Under the pieces are notes generated by a model. It was not told where the DNA came from and did no database searches. It saw nothing but the letters and a program-made list of their open reading frames with translations. Made by a program: the position numbers and the translations under genes. A stretch of 64,000 bases of DNA from NCBI GenBank assembly GCA_039831705.1, contig JBDOMT010000365.1, positions 6,827 to 70,826 of the forward strand, given 5' to 3'. This document shows, in pieces, positions 18,553 to 25,585 of the stretch. Source of the DNA: JAJRWS01 sp039831705 (GTDB lineage Bacteria; Planctomycetota; Planctomycetia; Pirellulales; Lacipirellulaceae). How positions within the stretch are numbered: position 1 is the first letter of the stretch; each line of letters starts with the position of its first letter.

Positions 18553-19926
18553 TTATTTGCTATCATTTGGCTGCGCCTGCCGTTGAGCCAGGATGGCCAC
18601 TTCGCGTTGTCCCAGTCGGGCAAGTATTAAGGTGGCCGATTGACTACCACGCAATTTGAGCTGGCGACGCAAGGTGGAAGGATTAAGTTTCACACCTCGT
18701 TTTTTTATTTCCAGACTGCCAATATCGCAAGACGACAAGTATTTGGCCAAGGGCTTGATACGCAGGGGGATTTGCTCTAGTACGATAAAGCGCGCCAGCA
18801 ACGGATGGTCGATTGGGTGATCTGACGTCAGGTAGGCTCCATTGGGAACAAGGGTTGCCAGGCCATGCTGGTTGGCTAATTCCCCAAGCAGGTTGGCAGC
18901 CAGTACGGCCGAATCGGGATCGTAGAGATACTTGCCCAATTGCGGGGCGGTTGGCAGCAGGAGACCTGCTTGACCGACGAAACTGTGGGCTATCCAATGA
19001 TCTGGTCGCGGGTCGCTTTTATCTTGAGCGACAGACTCACTGCTCGGCATCTGTGGGGGAACCAGCAGAGTTGCTCGGCGCTTGCCCGGGTGAGTCGTTA
19101 GATTACCAAACCAGGCCACCAACTGGCGGCACTCGCGGTCTCTGGAAATCCATTCCAACTCGGCCGATTTTTCCCAGTCGGCAGGAACCTGGCAAGCAGG
19201 TGCCAATTTGACCGCACCGGATGGATGTGTTTTCAATAGTCGGGTGACCATCTCAGGTCCCGGACGATGCAATTCCACGTGGGTCGACCGTCGCCCCTGG
19301 GGACGCCGGTCGGGGTCAAGGTGCCACATGGCTCCCAGGGGCAGCGAGAGCGACTCGACATCCCCCAATTGGGCAATGGCTATCTGGTCGGAATTATATT
19401 TCTCATTATCCTTCTCTTTAGCCACGTTTTCTAAAGAATTATTTTCCAGGATGCCATTGCCAAAAATGTTGCGCAAATTGGCTGCTGCCAGAAGGACCAT
19501 GTGCGGAGCAAGATCCCAGCCGAGTGCCAGGCGATTCGCATCACCATCGAGAGACGATCTTCTTTCTACGGTTTGCTCATGGCGGGTTGCCAGTCCAATA
19601 AGATCGCCGCCTATGCCGCAACAGAGATCATGAACTGACGAGGCAGGCTGAAATCGGATCGCCTTGTAGGTGGAAAGCCAACGGTCGGTGGCCTGCTGCA
19701 AACCGATTTCAGTAAAAAACATTTGCTTTGCCCATGGACCAAATTTACTCACTGCTCGTTGGCGAAGCGTGGTCTGCTGAACCAGCAACTGGGCACGTGT
19801 TGTTGAAAGCTGCTTTCGTAGTTGAGTTAGTTGTTGATGCACAGGCCGGCTGTCGTGAGCCAGCTTTTGAAGCCATACCGCAGTTTCGCGGTCGGTAAGC
19901 CAGGAATAATCGTCTAGGTCTATCAT
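18553..19926 (-). CDS. Class I SAM-dependent methyltransferase with C-terminal THUMP-like domain
   Basis: 457 residues. An N-terminal helical region precedes a Rossmann methyltransferase core with the SAM motif DLCCGIGGDLIGLA (about residue 100) and the diagnostic HLDPDRRPQGRR (about residue 210). The C-terminal ~80 residues (PLAKYLSSCDIGSLEIKKRG to LILARLG) fit the THUMP-like domain found in this family. An Asn/Lys/Glu-rich insert (around residues 152-172) looks foreign to the core. The substrate is unknown; RNA has been suggested for the family because of the THUMP-like fold. It is first on the minus-strand run leading into the UbiA/TIM-barrel genes, 68 bases upstream, so co-transcription is possible. 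Confidence 0.8.
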   Translation of the reverse strand: MIDLDDYSWLTDRETAVWLQKLAHDSRPVHQQLTQLRKQLSTTRAQLLVQQTTLRQRAVSKFGPWAKQMFFTEIGLQQATDRWLSTYKAIRFQPASSVHDLCCGIGGDLIGLATRHEQTVERRSSLDGDANRLALGWDLAPHMVLLAAANLRNIFGNGILENNSLENVAKEKDNEKYNSDQIAIAQLGDVESLSLPLGAMWHLDPDRRPQGRRSTHVELHRPGPEMVTRLLKTHPSGAVKLAPACQVPADWEKSAELEWISRDRECRQLVAWFGNLTTHPGKRRATLLVPPQMPSSESVAQDKSDPRPDHWIAHSFVGQAGLLLPTAPQLGKYLYDPDSAVLAANLLGELANQHGLATLVPNGAYLTSDHPIDHPLLARFIVLEQIPLRIKPLAKYLSSCDIGSLEIKKRGVKLNPSTLRRQLKLRGSQSATLILARLGQREVAILAQRQAQPNDSK

Positions 19927-19940
19927 CGATGCTATCGAGT

Positions 19941-20050
19941 TATATGAAATATTCGGATTGTGACTAGCGCGTAGCTGCTGGAGCAGACACCATAAGCATG
20001 CAACCGATTACTAAAGACAGAGCAGCAGTTTAGCCTGAATATTTCATAAT
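19941..20050. repeat. Short element bounded by inverted ATGAAATATTC repeats
   Basis: The left end, atgaaatattc (about 19944-19955), is inverted as gaatatttcat (about 20037-20047). It is flanked by further matches to the dispersed TTAGCCCGAATATTTCAT motif seen near 22200, 22411, 25525, 34980 and 35135. It fills the gap between the divergent methyltransferase and DUF6690-like genes. A small palindrome (cccgccctacgtgggacggg) follows near 20071. Confidence 0.5.
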
Positions 20051-20198
20051 CAGTACTTCATAATTGCCAGCCCGCCCTACGTGGGACGGGCCGATAAGCC
20101 GTCCGGGAAGTGACTTTTTAATCGCAGTACGTTGTCCGGATGTGACTTTGCCGTTTGCCTGCTGCAACCACCTAATCCACAGACAAAAGACTAAATCT

Positions 20199-21119
20199 AT
20201 GTTTACTCGCTCCGTTATGGTTCCCACCCTTCTGGTTGCCTCGATCGGAGTGCCCTATGCAGTGACCCATTCTCCCGAATGGGATTTGGATTGGAATTCC
20301 ATCAGCAAATCCAAGCTGGTAAGTTATTTCGAATCGAATTCTGAGGATAAAAAACCTCCCACGACGCAGTTCGCCGAAATACCCGGCCCATCAGGCGTTC
20401 TCCCACCGCTAAAGCTGCAACCGTCAGAAACATCTATTTACCGCGTTTCCTCCCCGTTGGAGGGACAACCTACCATGACGCTTGATGAAGTTTTGAGAAT
20501 GGATGTGACCAAAGAGTGGGTATATCAGCGTTGGCCACGCAAATCGACAGGGCTGGCGAATTTAAACGATTTTGGCGTGCGTGTTCCCCTCGTAACCGGG
20601 ACGCGAATCACCGATCTGGCTGGATCGCTCACTTATCGCTTCGATGCACAGGGGCATGTAACTAGAATTTCGTTTCAAGGCCGTACGGGAGATACGACAG
20701 AGTTGGTCATGCTGTTAGTGAAGAGATACCATCTCACGCGCCAGCCTTCTACAATTGTTGGCACACAGCTATTTCAGCATCGGCGTGGCATCGAGGTAAT
20801 CAGTGAATTACGGACTCAACCGGCCGCCATCCTATGGTCCAGTTCACCGCACAATAGCTTTGATGTGGAGCTTGAACTACAGCGACCTAATGGAAATCCA
20901 CTACCTCCCAAACCGGTATTGGTAGCCACGCAGGAGAAAGGCCAGGCTACTGAGCCCCAATCGGCCAGCGTTGCACAATCTGCCGAAATGGAAAAGGCCG
21001 CATCGAGTGAAAGTAGTGACGACGCCCCGGCAGATTCAAAAGAAAGCTGGAATAGGCTCTTTCCCCGCAGTCAGATTACCCCTGAGCGGGCTGAATACCT
21101 TAACCAAACTCGTATGTAG
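20199..21119 (+). CDS. Uncharacterised planctomycete protein, possibly DUF6690
   Basis: 306 residues from ATG 20199 (MFTRSVMVPTLLVASIGVP), with an N-terminal membrane anchor or signal segment of about 20 residues. The centre has a conserved-looking VTKEWVYQRWPRKSTGL stretch, then SLTYRFDAQGHVTRISFQG. The C-terminus (from about residue 230) is low-complexity, rich in Ser, Glu and Ala. I recognise the general pattern from planctomycete hypothetical proteins, but the DUF number is from memory. Codons upstream of 20199, back to 20064, are open but have no protein-like character. No function is assigned. Confidence 0.6.
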   Translation: MFTRSVMVPTLLVASIGVPYAVTHSPEWDLDWNSISKSKLVSYFESNSEDKKPPTTQFAEIPGPSGVLPPLKLQPSETSIYRVSSPLEGQPTMTLDEVLRMDVTKEWVYQRWPRKSTGLANLNDFGVRVPLVTGTRITDLAGSLTYRFDAQGHVTRISFQGRTGDTTELVMLLVKRYHLTRQPSTIVGTQLFQHRRGIEVISELRTQPAAILWSSSPHNSFDVELELQRPNGNPLPPKPVLVATQEKGQATEPQSASVAQSAEMEKAASSESSDDAPADSKESWNRLFPRSQITPERAEYLNQTRM

Positions 21120-21216
21120 AGTCTATTCTTAAGGTTCTTGGGGAAATGCAAGGGCTGATTTCAGGCGGTACCATTTCGAGTATTCAGATAAAGCAAACTC
21201 ACTTATCTTGAGGACT

Positions 21217-22161
21217 ATGGATACCTCTCCCCACACTGTGCTCCAATGCCCTCCTGGTCTACGTGACATGGCATTGCGCACTTTGCACAGTAACTTGCCT
21301 GAAGAGCTGCAAGCCGGGCTGGTGCAAGCAATTGAAACTACAGGATTTGAGGAGGAGGCAGCTTGGGACGGATTGTTTATCTGTAAATCTTGTGACCATG
21401 TATCTGTCGCTTGGGCGCAACTGCTTCCAGGACGGAGTGCCGCTTTGTGGCCCCCTGCGGCAGATGTCCCCACGGCCAGACAATTATTGCAGGAAGTCGG
21501 TCGATTTCTGGATCAGCACGAGGTTGTGGTAACACAGCTCTTGTTAGGAATGCCTCAGGAAAACGCAGACAATCCTCATCAAGCTTTGATCCAACTACTA
21601 ATCACAGGCGGGTATAGTTGGTTAGCCAATTTGCAGTATCTGGTGGCTAACAATCTCTCCTCTCCTCCTACCCCTCCCATTTTGCCAATTGAGTTTGAAT
21701 CGCATGCGGCGGATCAGCCGCAGCGTCTTTCCCAGTTGATCGAACAAACCTATATCGGGACCTGTGACTGTCCGGCCATCGATGGAATTCGCTCTCTGCC
21801 TGATGTTTTGGCCAGCTACCAATCGGCCGGCAGTTATCAACAAGAGCTTTGGTATTTTGTACAGCACCAGGGCCTTGATATGGGGGCTCTTCTCTTGTCA
21901 CCTCATGGCAATGGAGAAGTTTGGGAGCTGGTGTACATGGGTATTGTGCCTGCCGCTCGAGGCCGTGGTTTTGGCGGCCATATCATCCAAAAGGCGCTCT
22001 GGCAAACCGCTCGAGGTGGGGGGCAGCGAATGGTTCTGGCGGTCGACGAATCCAACGAGCCCGCATTGTCCATGTACCATCGCGCGAATTTAGTGAGTTG
22101 GGATCGACGTCAAGTGTATGCACGCATCAGAGCGGGAAAACCGTTACCGTCGCGGCAATAA
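21217..22161 (+). CDS. GNAT-family N-acetyltransferase
   Basis: 314 residues from ATG 21217, preceded by GAGG four bases upstream; a TTG at 21208 is an alternative. The C-terminal third carries the acetyl-CoA-binding loop VYMGIVPAARGRGFGGHII and the following VLAVDESNEPALSMYHRANLV segment typical of GNAT proteins. The N-terminal two thirds are divergent and may be a degenerate second GNAT fold, as in mycothiol-synthase-like tandem enzymes. The substrate is unknown. The 97-base spacing to the upstream gene leaves co-transcription open. Confidence 0.8.
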   Translation: MDTSPHTVLQCPPGLRDMALRTLHSNLPEELQAGLVQAIETTGFEEEAAWDGLFICKSCDHVSVAWAQLLPGRSAALWPPAADVPTARQLLQEVGRFLDQHEVVVTQLLLGMPQENADNPHQALIQLLITGGYSWLANLQYLVANNLSSPPTPPILPIEFESHAADQPQRLSQLIEQTYIGTCDCPAIDGIRSLPDVLASYQSAGSYQQELWYFVQHQGLDMGALLLSPHGNGEVWELVYMGIVPAARGRGFGGHIIQKALWQTARGGGQRMVLAVDESNEPALSMYHRANLVSWDRRQVYARIRAGKPLPSRQ

Positions 22162-22198
22162 TTCCCATCATTCGGCCTATCCGAGTCTTATCATCACT

Positions 22199-22426
22199 TT
22201 AGCCCGAATNNNNNNNNNNATAAACATTCTGCTACGAGTCCGAATAGCACTGCGTCTGCTGCGTTAGCTGGATTTGCTAGACTACGGGGTAATTCGGGTG
22301 TGCTCAAGTATAGATAATACGTTCCGCACCCAAATCACCGTTTGCCTTGCAGCCACAGCACTCTTCGGCCTCACGTAGACCAAAACAAGTTTCGGTGCCC
22401 AAGTTTATTAAATATTCGGGCTAGCC
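22199..22426. repeat. Imperfect palindromic intergenic element containing an assembly gap
   Basis: The left end reads tttagcccgaat, then the N gap, then ataaacattctgctacgag. The right end (about 22411-22426) is the inverted aatattcgggctag. A similar left arm (cgaatatctcataaac) at about 25530 suggests what the gap hides. A related element with the shared ttctgctac and gctgcgtta words lies at about 34978-35160. It looks like a non-autonomous dispersed repeat with no coding capacity. Confidence 0.55.
22210..22219. other. Scaffold gap (10 N)
   Basis: A run of exactly ten N marks a contig join of arbitrary length. It lies inside the left arm of the palindromic element, which is a likely cause of the assembly break. 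The real gap may be only a few bases. Confidence 0.9.
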
Positions 22427-22690
22427 TCGACCAATCTTTTTTTGATGATGAATTTTGCTCAACAGTTTATCCACGGCCAATTTCTTGCTCGGAAAAATTA
22501 ATTTAATTCGATTCATCAAGAGACCCCGGTTGTTTCTCGCAATTTGTACAAGGGCTGGCGCGAGACAAATTATTTGGACAAGTCAAGTCCTTTGACAGGA
22601 TTGCTAGCATTTGTAGAATTGGCCTCACGAGTGACATGAAATTCGACATCAAGGGAGGTTGGACGGCACTTGATCAGGCACTACTTTTAG
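22427..22690. other. AT-rich region upstream of dnaA with one DnaA-box-like site
   Basis: This is AT-rich non-coding DNA upstream of dnaA. One near-consensus DnaA box (ttatccacg, about 22467-22475) is visible. With only one box I do not call an origin, although dnaA-linked origins are common. A 71-codon frame from 22636 runs into the repeats at 22691 and is probably not a gene. Confidence 0.3.
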
Positions 22691-22763
22691 GCAGGAAGTA
22701 CCCGGAATGCAGGAAGTACCCGGAAGGCAAAAAGTACCCGCAAGGCAAGAAGTGCCCGGGAAG
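22691..22763. repeat. 18-base tandem repeat at the 5' end of dnaA
   Basis: Four degenerate copies of an 18-base unit (gcaggaagtacccggaag type). Copies 1-2 are nearly identical; 3-4 have drifted. The period is a multiple of three. The first copy lies before the ATG at 22707. Confidence 0.8.
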
Positions 22764-24644
22764 TATGGGCAACCTTGCGGCAAAAGGCTCCGTGAAAATA
22801 AATCCGAAGGGTGCTCCAGTGAACGTGAGCTGTTCAGCCGCCAAGCTGTGAATGAAAATACGGACAGTTCGAGTGGATTGTGCCAACCAAATGGTGGATT
22901 GTGCCAACCAATCGGGGCAGTCCCTACTGTGGCAGGAAATTCCACCGTTGAAGCGGCCATGGACGCGTTGCGTCGAGAATTGCAAGAGCGTCTTGGTGAG
23001 GAACGGGTTGAATTATGGCTAGACCAGCAAGTCACATTTCAACTGGATGGTTGGGGTCCGTTGGATAGTCGGGGCTCTCAACAAAAACTCGAAAACTCGA
23101 AAGCCGATGGGACCACGAAAACCGGCCCCAATGGCCTGATACTTCGAGTCGGCGTCTCTACCCAATTCCATCTGAACTGGCTCAAGCGACGACTGCTGAA
23201 GCCCTTACGAGCCTGCTGCCAGCGTGCCTGGCATCAGGATGTGACGATTCTATTCCAAGAGGGCCTATTCCAAGAGACAGGACGGGTTCAAGAGACAGGA
23301 CGGGTTCAAGAGACAGGACGGGTTCAAGAGACAGGACGGATTCAAGAGACGGGACGGGTTCCTCCAGGTGGCAAGCCCACTCCAGAAGAGGGGGGGGGTA
23401 CACAACCTCCAGAGCAGATTTGCACGGAGCATGCGACGGGAGTGCATTGGGACGTGAAAGGGACGAAGAAGGGCCAATCTGGCCATGGGGTAGGGTCGTC
23501 AAATGCAGCGGGTCTAAAAATTTCCAACATGGTTTCCACCCGAAAAATGGTTTCCACCCGAAAATCTCCGCAGAAACGACCGAATATCGTAGATCGAAAA
23601 CCTAGACCTTCCCATTGGCAGACCTTTGCAACATTTGTCTCCGGATCTTGCAATACACTAGCTCATGGCACGGCAGAATTAGTGGTTGAGCAACCAGGCA
23701 GATACTGCCCTTTGCTACTCTACGGGCAACCTGGGGTCGGGAAATCACACCTTTTGAGCGCCATTCGGCAGCAGGCTCGCAGGCAAACGCCACGCATGAA
23801 TGCCATTGGTTTGACCTCCGAGGAGTTTACTACGCAATTCCTGGAAGCTCTCAATCGACGTAGTTTGCCCAGTTTTCGTCAAAAGTACCGTACGGTGGAT
23901 GTTTTACTAGTCGATGACATACAGTTTCTGGCACGAAAACGGGCCACACTCGAAGAATTGCTCTATACGATCGACACACTTCACCATCGAGGTAGCCAAA
24001 TTGTGTTGGCTAGCGATCGCGGCCCAAGCGATTTGCAAAAGGTGAGCACCGAATTGGTGTCTCGCATATCCAGTGGTCTGGCAATTCCCATGGATTTACC
24101 CGATTACGAAACCCGCGTGGGCATCATCCGCAATCTGGGGATACGCATGAAGGTAGACCTAGACGAAGAGGTCGTTTCGATGATTGCCTCACAGGTCACC
24201 GGCAGCGCGCGTCAGCTCAGAGGCGCGCTCAATCGACTACTCGCCGGCAGTGTGGCATTGGGCCAGCCAATCACACCCGAACTGGCCCGGCCGGCCCTGA
24301 CAGAATTTTCTCGACAAAATACCCCATCGGTTCGTCTCCCAGATATTCAACGGGCCGTTTGTGAGGTGTTTGGTGTTGAGCCGGCCAGCCTCAAATCGAA
24401 CCGCAAGTCACGCAGCGTTACCGAACCGCGAATGCTTGCGATGTGGTTGGCACGCAAATACACCCGATCGGCTCTGAGCGAAATCAGCGATTTCTTTGGG
24501 CGGCGCAGTCACAGCACCGTTATTTCGGCGAATAAAAAGGTTGAGTCATTGCTCAAATCCCGCAAAGAAATCACGGTGGCCGATCGACCATGCCATTTGG
24601 AAGAAGCAATTCGTCGCGTAGAGTCCGCACTGCGTAGGGCTTAG
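22707..24644 (+). CDS. dnaA: Chromosomal replication initiator DnaA with repeat-rich N-terminus and linker
   Basis: Up to 645 residues, against about 450 in most bacteria. Domain I appears at about residues 81-120 (MDALRRELQERLGEER). Domain III has Walker A GQPGVGKS (340-347), Walker B VLLVDDIQFL (399-408) and an arginine-rich sensor region. Domain IV ends with the DNA-binding EPRMLAMWLARKYTR and RRSHSTVISA signature. Domain II is about 180 residues and contains five QETGR(V/I) copies (23271-23360) and two MVSTRK copies (23529-23564). A 21-base duplication lies near 22875. The start is uncertain: ATG 22707, GTG 22848 or ATG 22959 are all in frame and none has a good ribosome binding site. No dnaN or recF follows. 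Confidence 0.93.
   Translation: MQEVPGRQKVPARQEVPGKYGQPCGKRLRENKSEGCSSERELFSRQAVNENTDSSSGLCQPNGGLCQPIGAVPTVAGNSTVEAAMDALRRELQERLGEERVELWLDQQVTFQLDGWGPLDSRGSQQKLENSKADGTTKTGPNGLILRVGVSTQFHLNWLKRRLLKPLRACCQRAWHQDVTILFQEGLFQETGRVQETGRVQETGRVQETGRIQETGRVPPGGKPTPEEGGGTQPPEQICTEHATGVHWDVKGTKKGQSGHGVGSSNAAGLKISNMVSTRKMVSTRKSPQKRPNIVDRKPRPSHWQTFATFVSGSCNTLAHGTAELVVEQPGRYCPLLLYGQPGVGKSHLLSAIRQQARRQTPRMNAIGLTSEEFTTQFLEALNRRSLPSFRQKYRTVDVLLVDDIQFLARKRATLEELLYTIDTLHHRGSQIVLASDRGPSDLQKVSTELVSRISSGLAIPMDLPDYETRVGIIRNLGIRMKVDLDEEVVSMIASQVTGSARQLRGALNRLLAGSVALGQPITPELARPALTEFSRQNTPSVRLPDIQRAVCEVFGVEPASLKSNRKSRSVTEPRMLAMWLARKYTRSALSEISDFFGRRSHSTVISANKKVESLLKSRKEITVADRPCHLEEAIRRVESALRRA
23271..23360. repeat. 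18-base tandem repeat inside dnaA
   Basis: Five consecutive copies of caagagacaggacgggtt, encoding QETGRV; the fourth copy gives QETGRI. Copies differ by at most one or two bases, so the array is recent or homogenised. It lies in the domain II linker. Confidence 0.95.
23529..23564. repeat. 18-base duplication inside dnaA
   Basis: Two identical copies of atggtttccacccgaaaa, encoding MVSTRK twice, near the end of the linker just before the AAA+ domain. Confidence 0.95.
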
Positions 24645-24687
24645 TGATGCAAAGCCCAGTACTACAGCGTGGGTAAGACATTTTTAG

Positions 24688-24882
24688 AAAACCGCTAATA
24701 AACGCTGATACACGCTGCTGACGGACGCTGATACACGCTGCTGACGGGTTGTGCCTTGAGCGATTGTCCATTCTGAACAGATCCACCTTACCGACTAACC
24801 GATAAAATAGCAGCTTCGATAGGGTCTAAAGTCCTGTGCCTCATTTTATTAGTGTTAATTTGCGTTTATTAGCAGTTTTTTT
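24688..24882. repeat. Inverted repeat with internal 23-base duplication, possible bidirectional terminator
   Basis: The left arm aaaaccgctaataaacgc (24688-24705) is inverted as gcgtttattagcagtttt (24862-24879) with one mismatch and is followed by a T-run. Within it, a 23-base unit beginning cgctgatacacgctgctgac is present twice (about 24703-24748). It lies between dnaA and the convergent peroxiredoxin gene, a good place for termination of both transcripts. Confidence 0.55.
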
Positions 24883-24914
24883 AACTTGATCCTGCGCAGT
24901 GGTACCAGAGACAC

Positions 24915-25499
24915 TCACTTTTTCTTTCTCGTGGCCACTCCAAGTGCTTTCAGTTGGGCGACCACATCGGCGCCGTGTGTGCCTGGTTTTACTTTTTTAT
25001 CGATCGCCAAAATTTTGTTGTCTGTGCCGATGTAGAAGGTCCACCGTTTTGGGTAGGGGCGTAGCGTATTGACCACCCCGTAGGCCTGTGCGACTTCCTT
25101 GCCAGGATCGCTGAGGATCGGGTAGTTCAATTTCAGCGATTCAGCGAAGCGCTTGTTCTCTTCCGCCGTATCACAACTGGCAGCGAAGTAAGCAACCTGA
25201 AAGTCCTGCAGTTCATTACCGCTCTCACGGAGCGATTTGCACTGGGCCGTTCAGCCACCGGTAAATGCCTTGGGGTACCAAGCCACCACCACAACATTCT
25301 CTTCCTTCGTCAATTCTGCCAATTGATAGGTTTTGTCGTCTGAACCAGGCAGTTTAAACTGAGGCGCCTGATCTCCCACTTTCAATTCCGCTGCCATGGT
25401 CACACTCCCAAGAAAAAGAGAGCCCAATGTAAATACAGTACCGCCAACGATTGCAATGAAGAATCTTTTGAAAATACTACAGGAAATACGTCTTTTCAT
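24915..25499 (-). CDS. Secreted peroxiredoxin (Bcp/PrxQ-like), probable selenoprotein with in-frame UGA
   Basis: A single 194-residue frame runs from ATG 25499 to 24915, broken only by a TGA at 25251-25253 (codon 83). Upstream is a signal peptide or membrane anchor (about residues 1-36), then VGDQAPQFKLPGSDDKTY and AWYPKAFTGG. Downstream in the same frame come TAQCKSLRESG, AASCDTAEENKRFAE, NYPILSDPGKEVA and RWTFYIG. In thioredoxin-like peroxidases the motif is F-T-x-G-C-T-x-x-C; the UGA occupies exactly the peroxidatic Cys, and the second Cys (87) is kept. A hairpin resembling a bacterial SECIS follows the UGA. The simplest reading is Sec insertion; a Cys-to-stop mutation or sequencing error is the alternative. 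It probably reduces peroxides in the periplasm. Confidence 0.85.
25209..25253 (-). promoter_or_regulatory. Candidate bacterial SECIS element after the UGA codon
   Basis: On the mRNA, UGA (25253-25251) is followed after six bases by CAGU (25244-25241). Next come an internal loop, a 5-bp stem CGCUC (25234-25230)/GAGCG (25224-25220) closing the loop CGUGA, and ACUG (25212-25209), which pairs with CAGU. The loop G lies about 23 bases after the UGA, within the range known for bacterial SECIS loops. This is hand-drawn pairing, with no energy calculation. Confidence 0.55.
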
Positions 25500-25585
25500 G
25501 ATGGTCGCCCTTTCATGGCTAAGCCGAATATCTCATAAACAATCCGCTACTAGTATTACACATCTCATCAAAATAGGGAACAATT

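Noticed and set aside
22427..22690. Chromosome origin next to dnaA
   Set aside because: Only one near-consensus DnaA box is visible; a cluster of boxes would be needed.
22636..22851. 71-codon frame before dnaA
   Set aside because: Much of it is the 18-base repeat read in another frame, and it overlaps dnaA; no independent support.
22691..23564. CRISPR-like array near dnaA
   Set aside because: The units are 18-21 bases, contiguous without spacers and in frame with DnaA; no cas genes.
24915..25130. Separate small gene for the C-terminal half of the peroxiredoxin
   Set aside because: It is in frame with the upstream half, lacks the catalytic part, and begins only at a TTG inside a conserved strand; one UGA-containing gene explains both.
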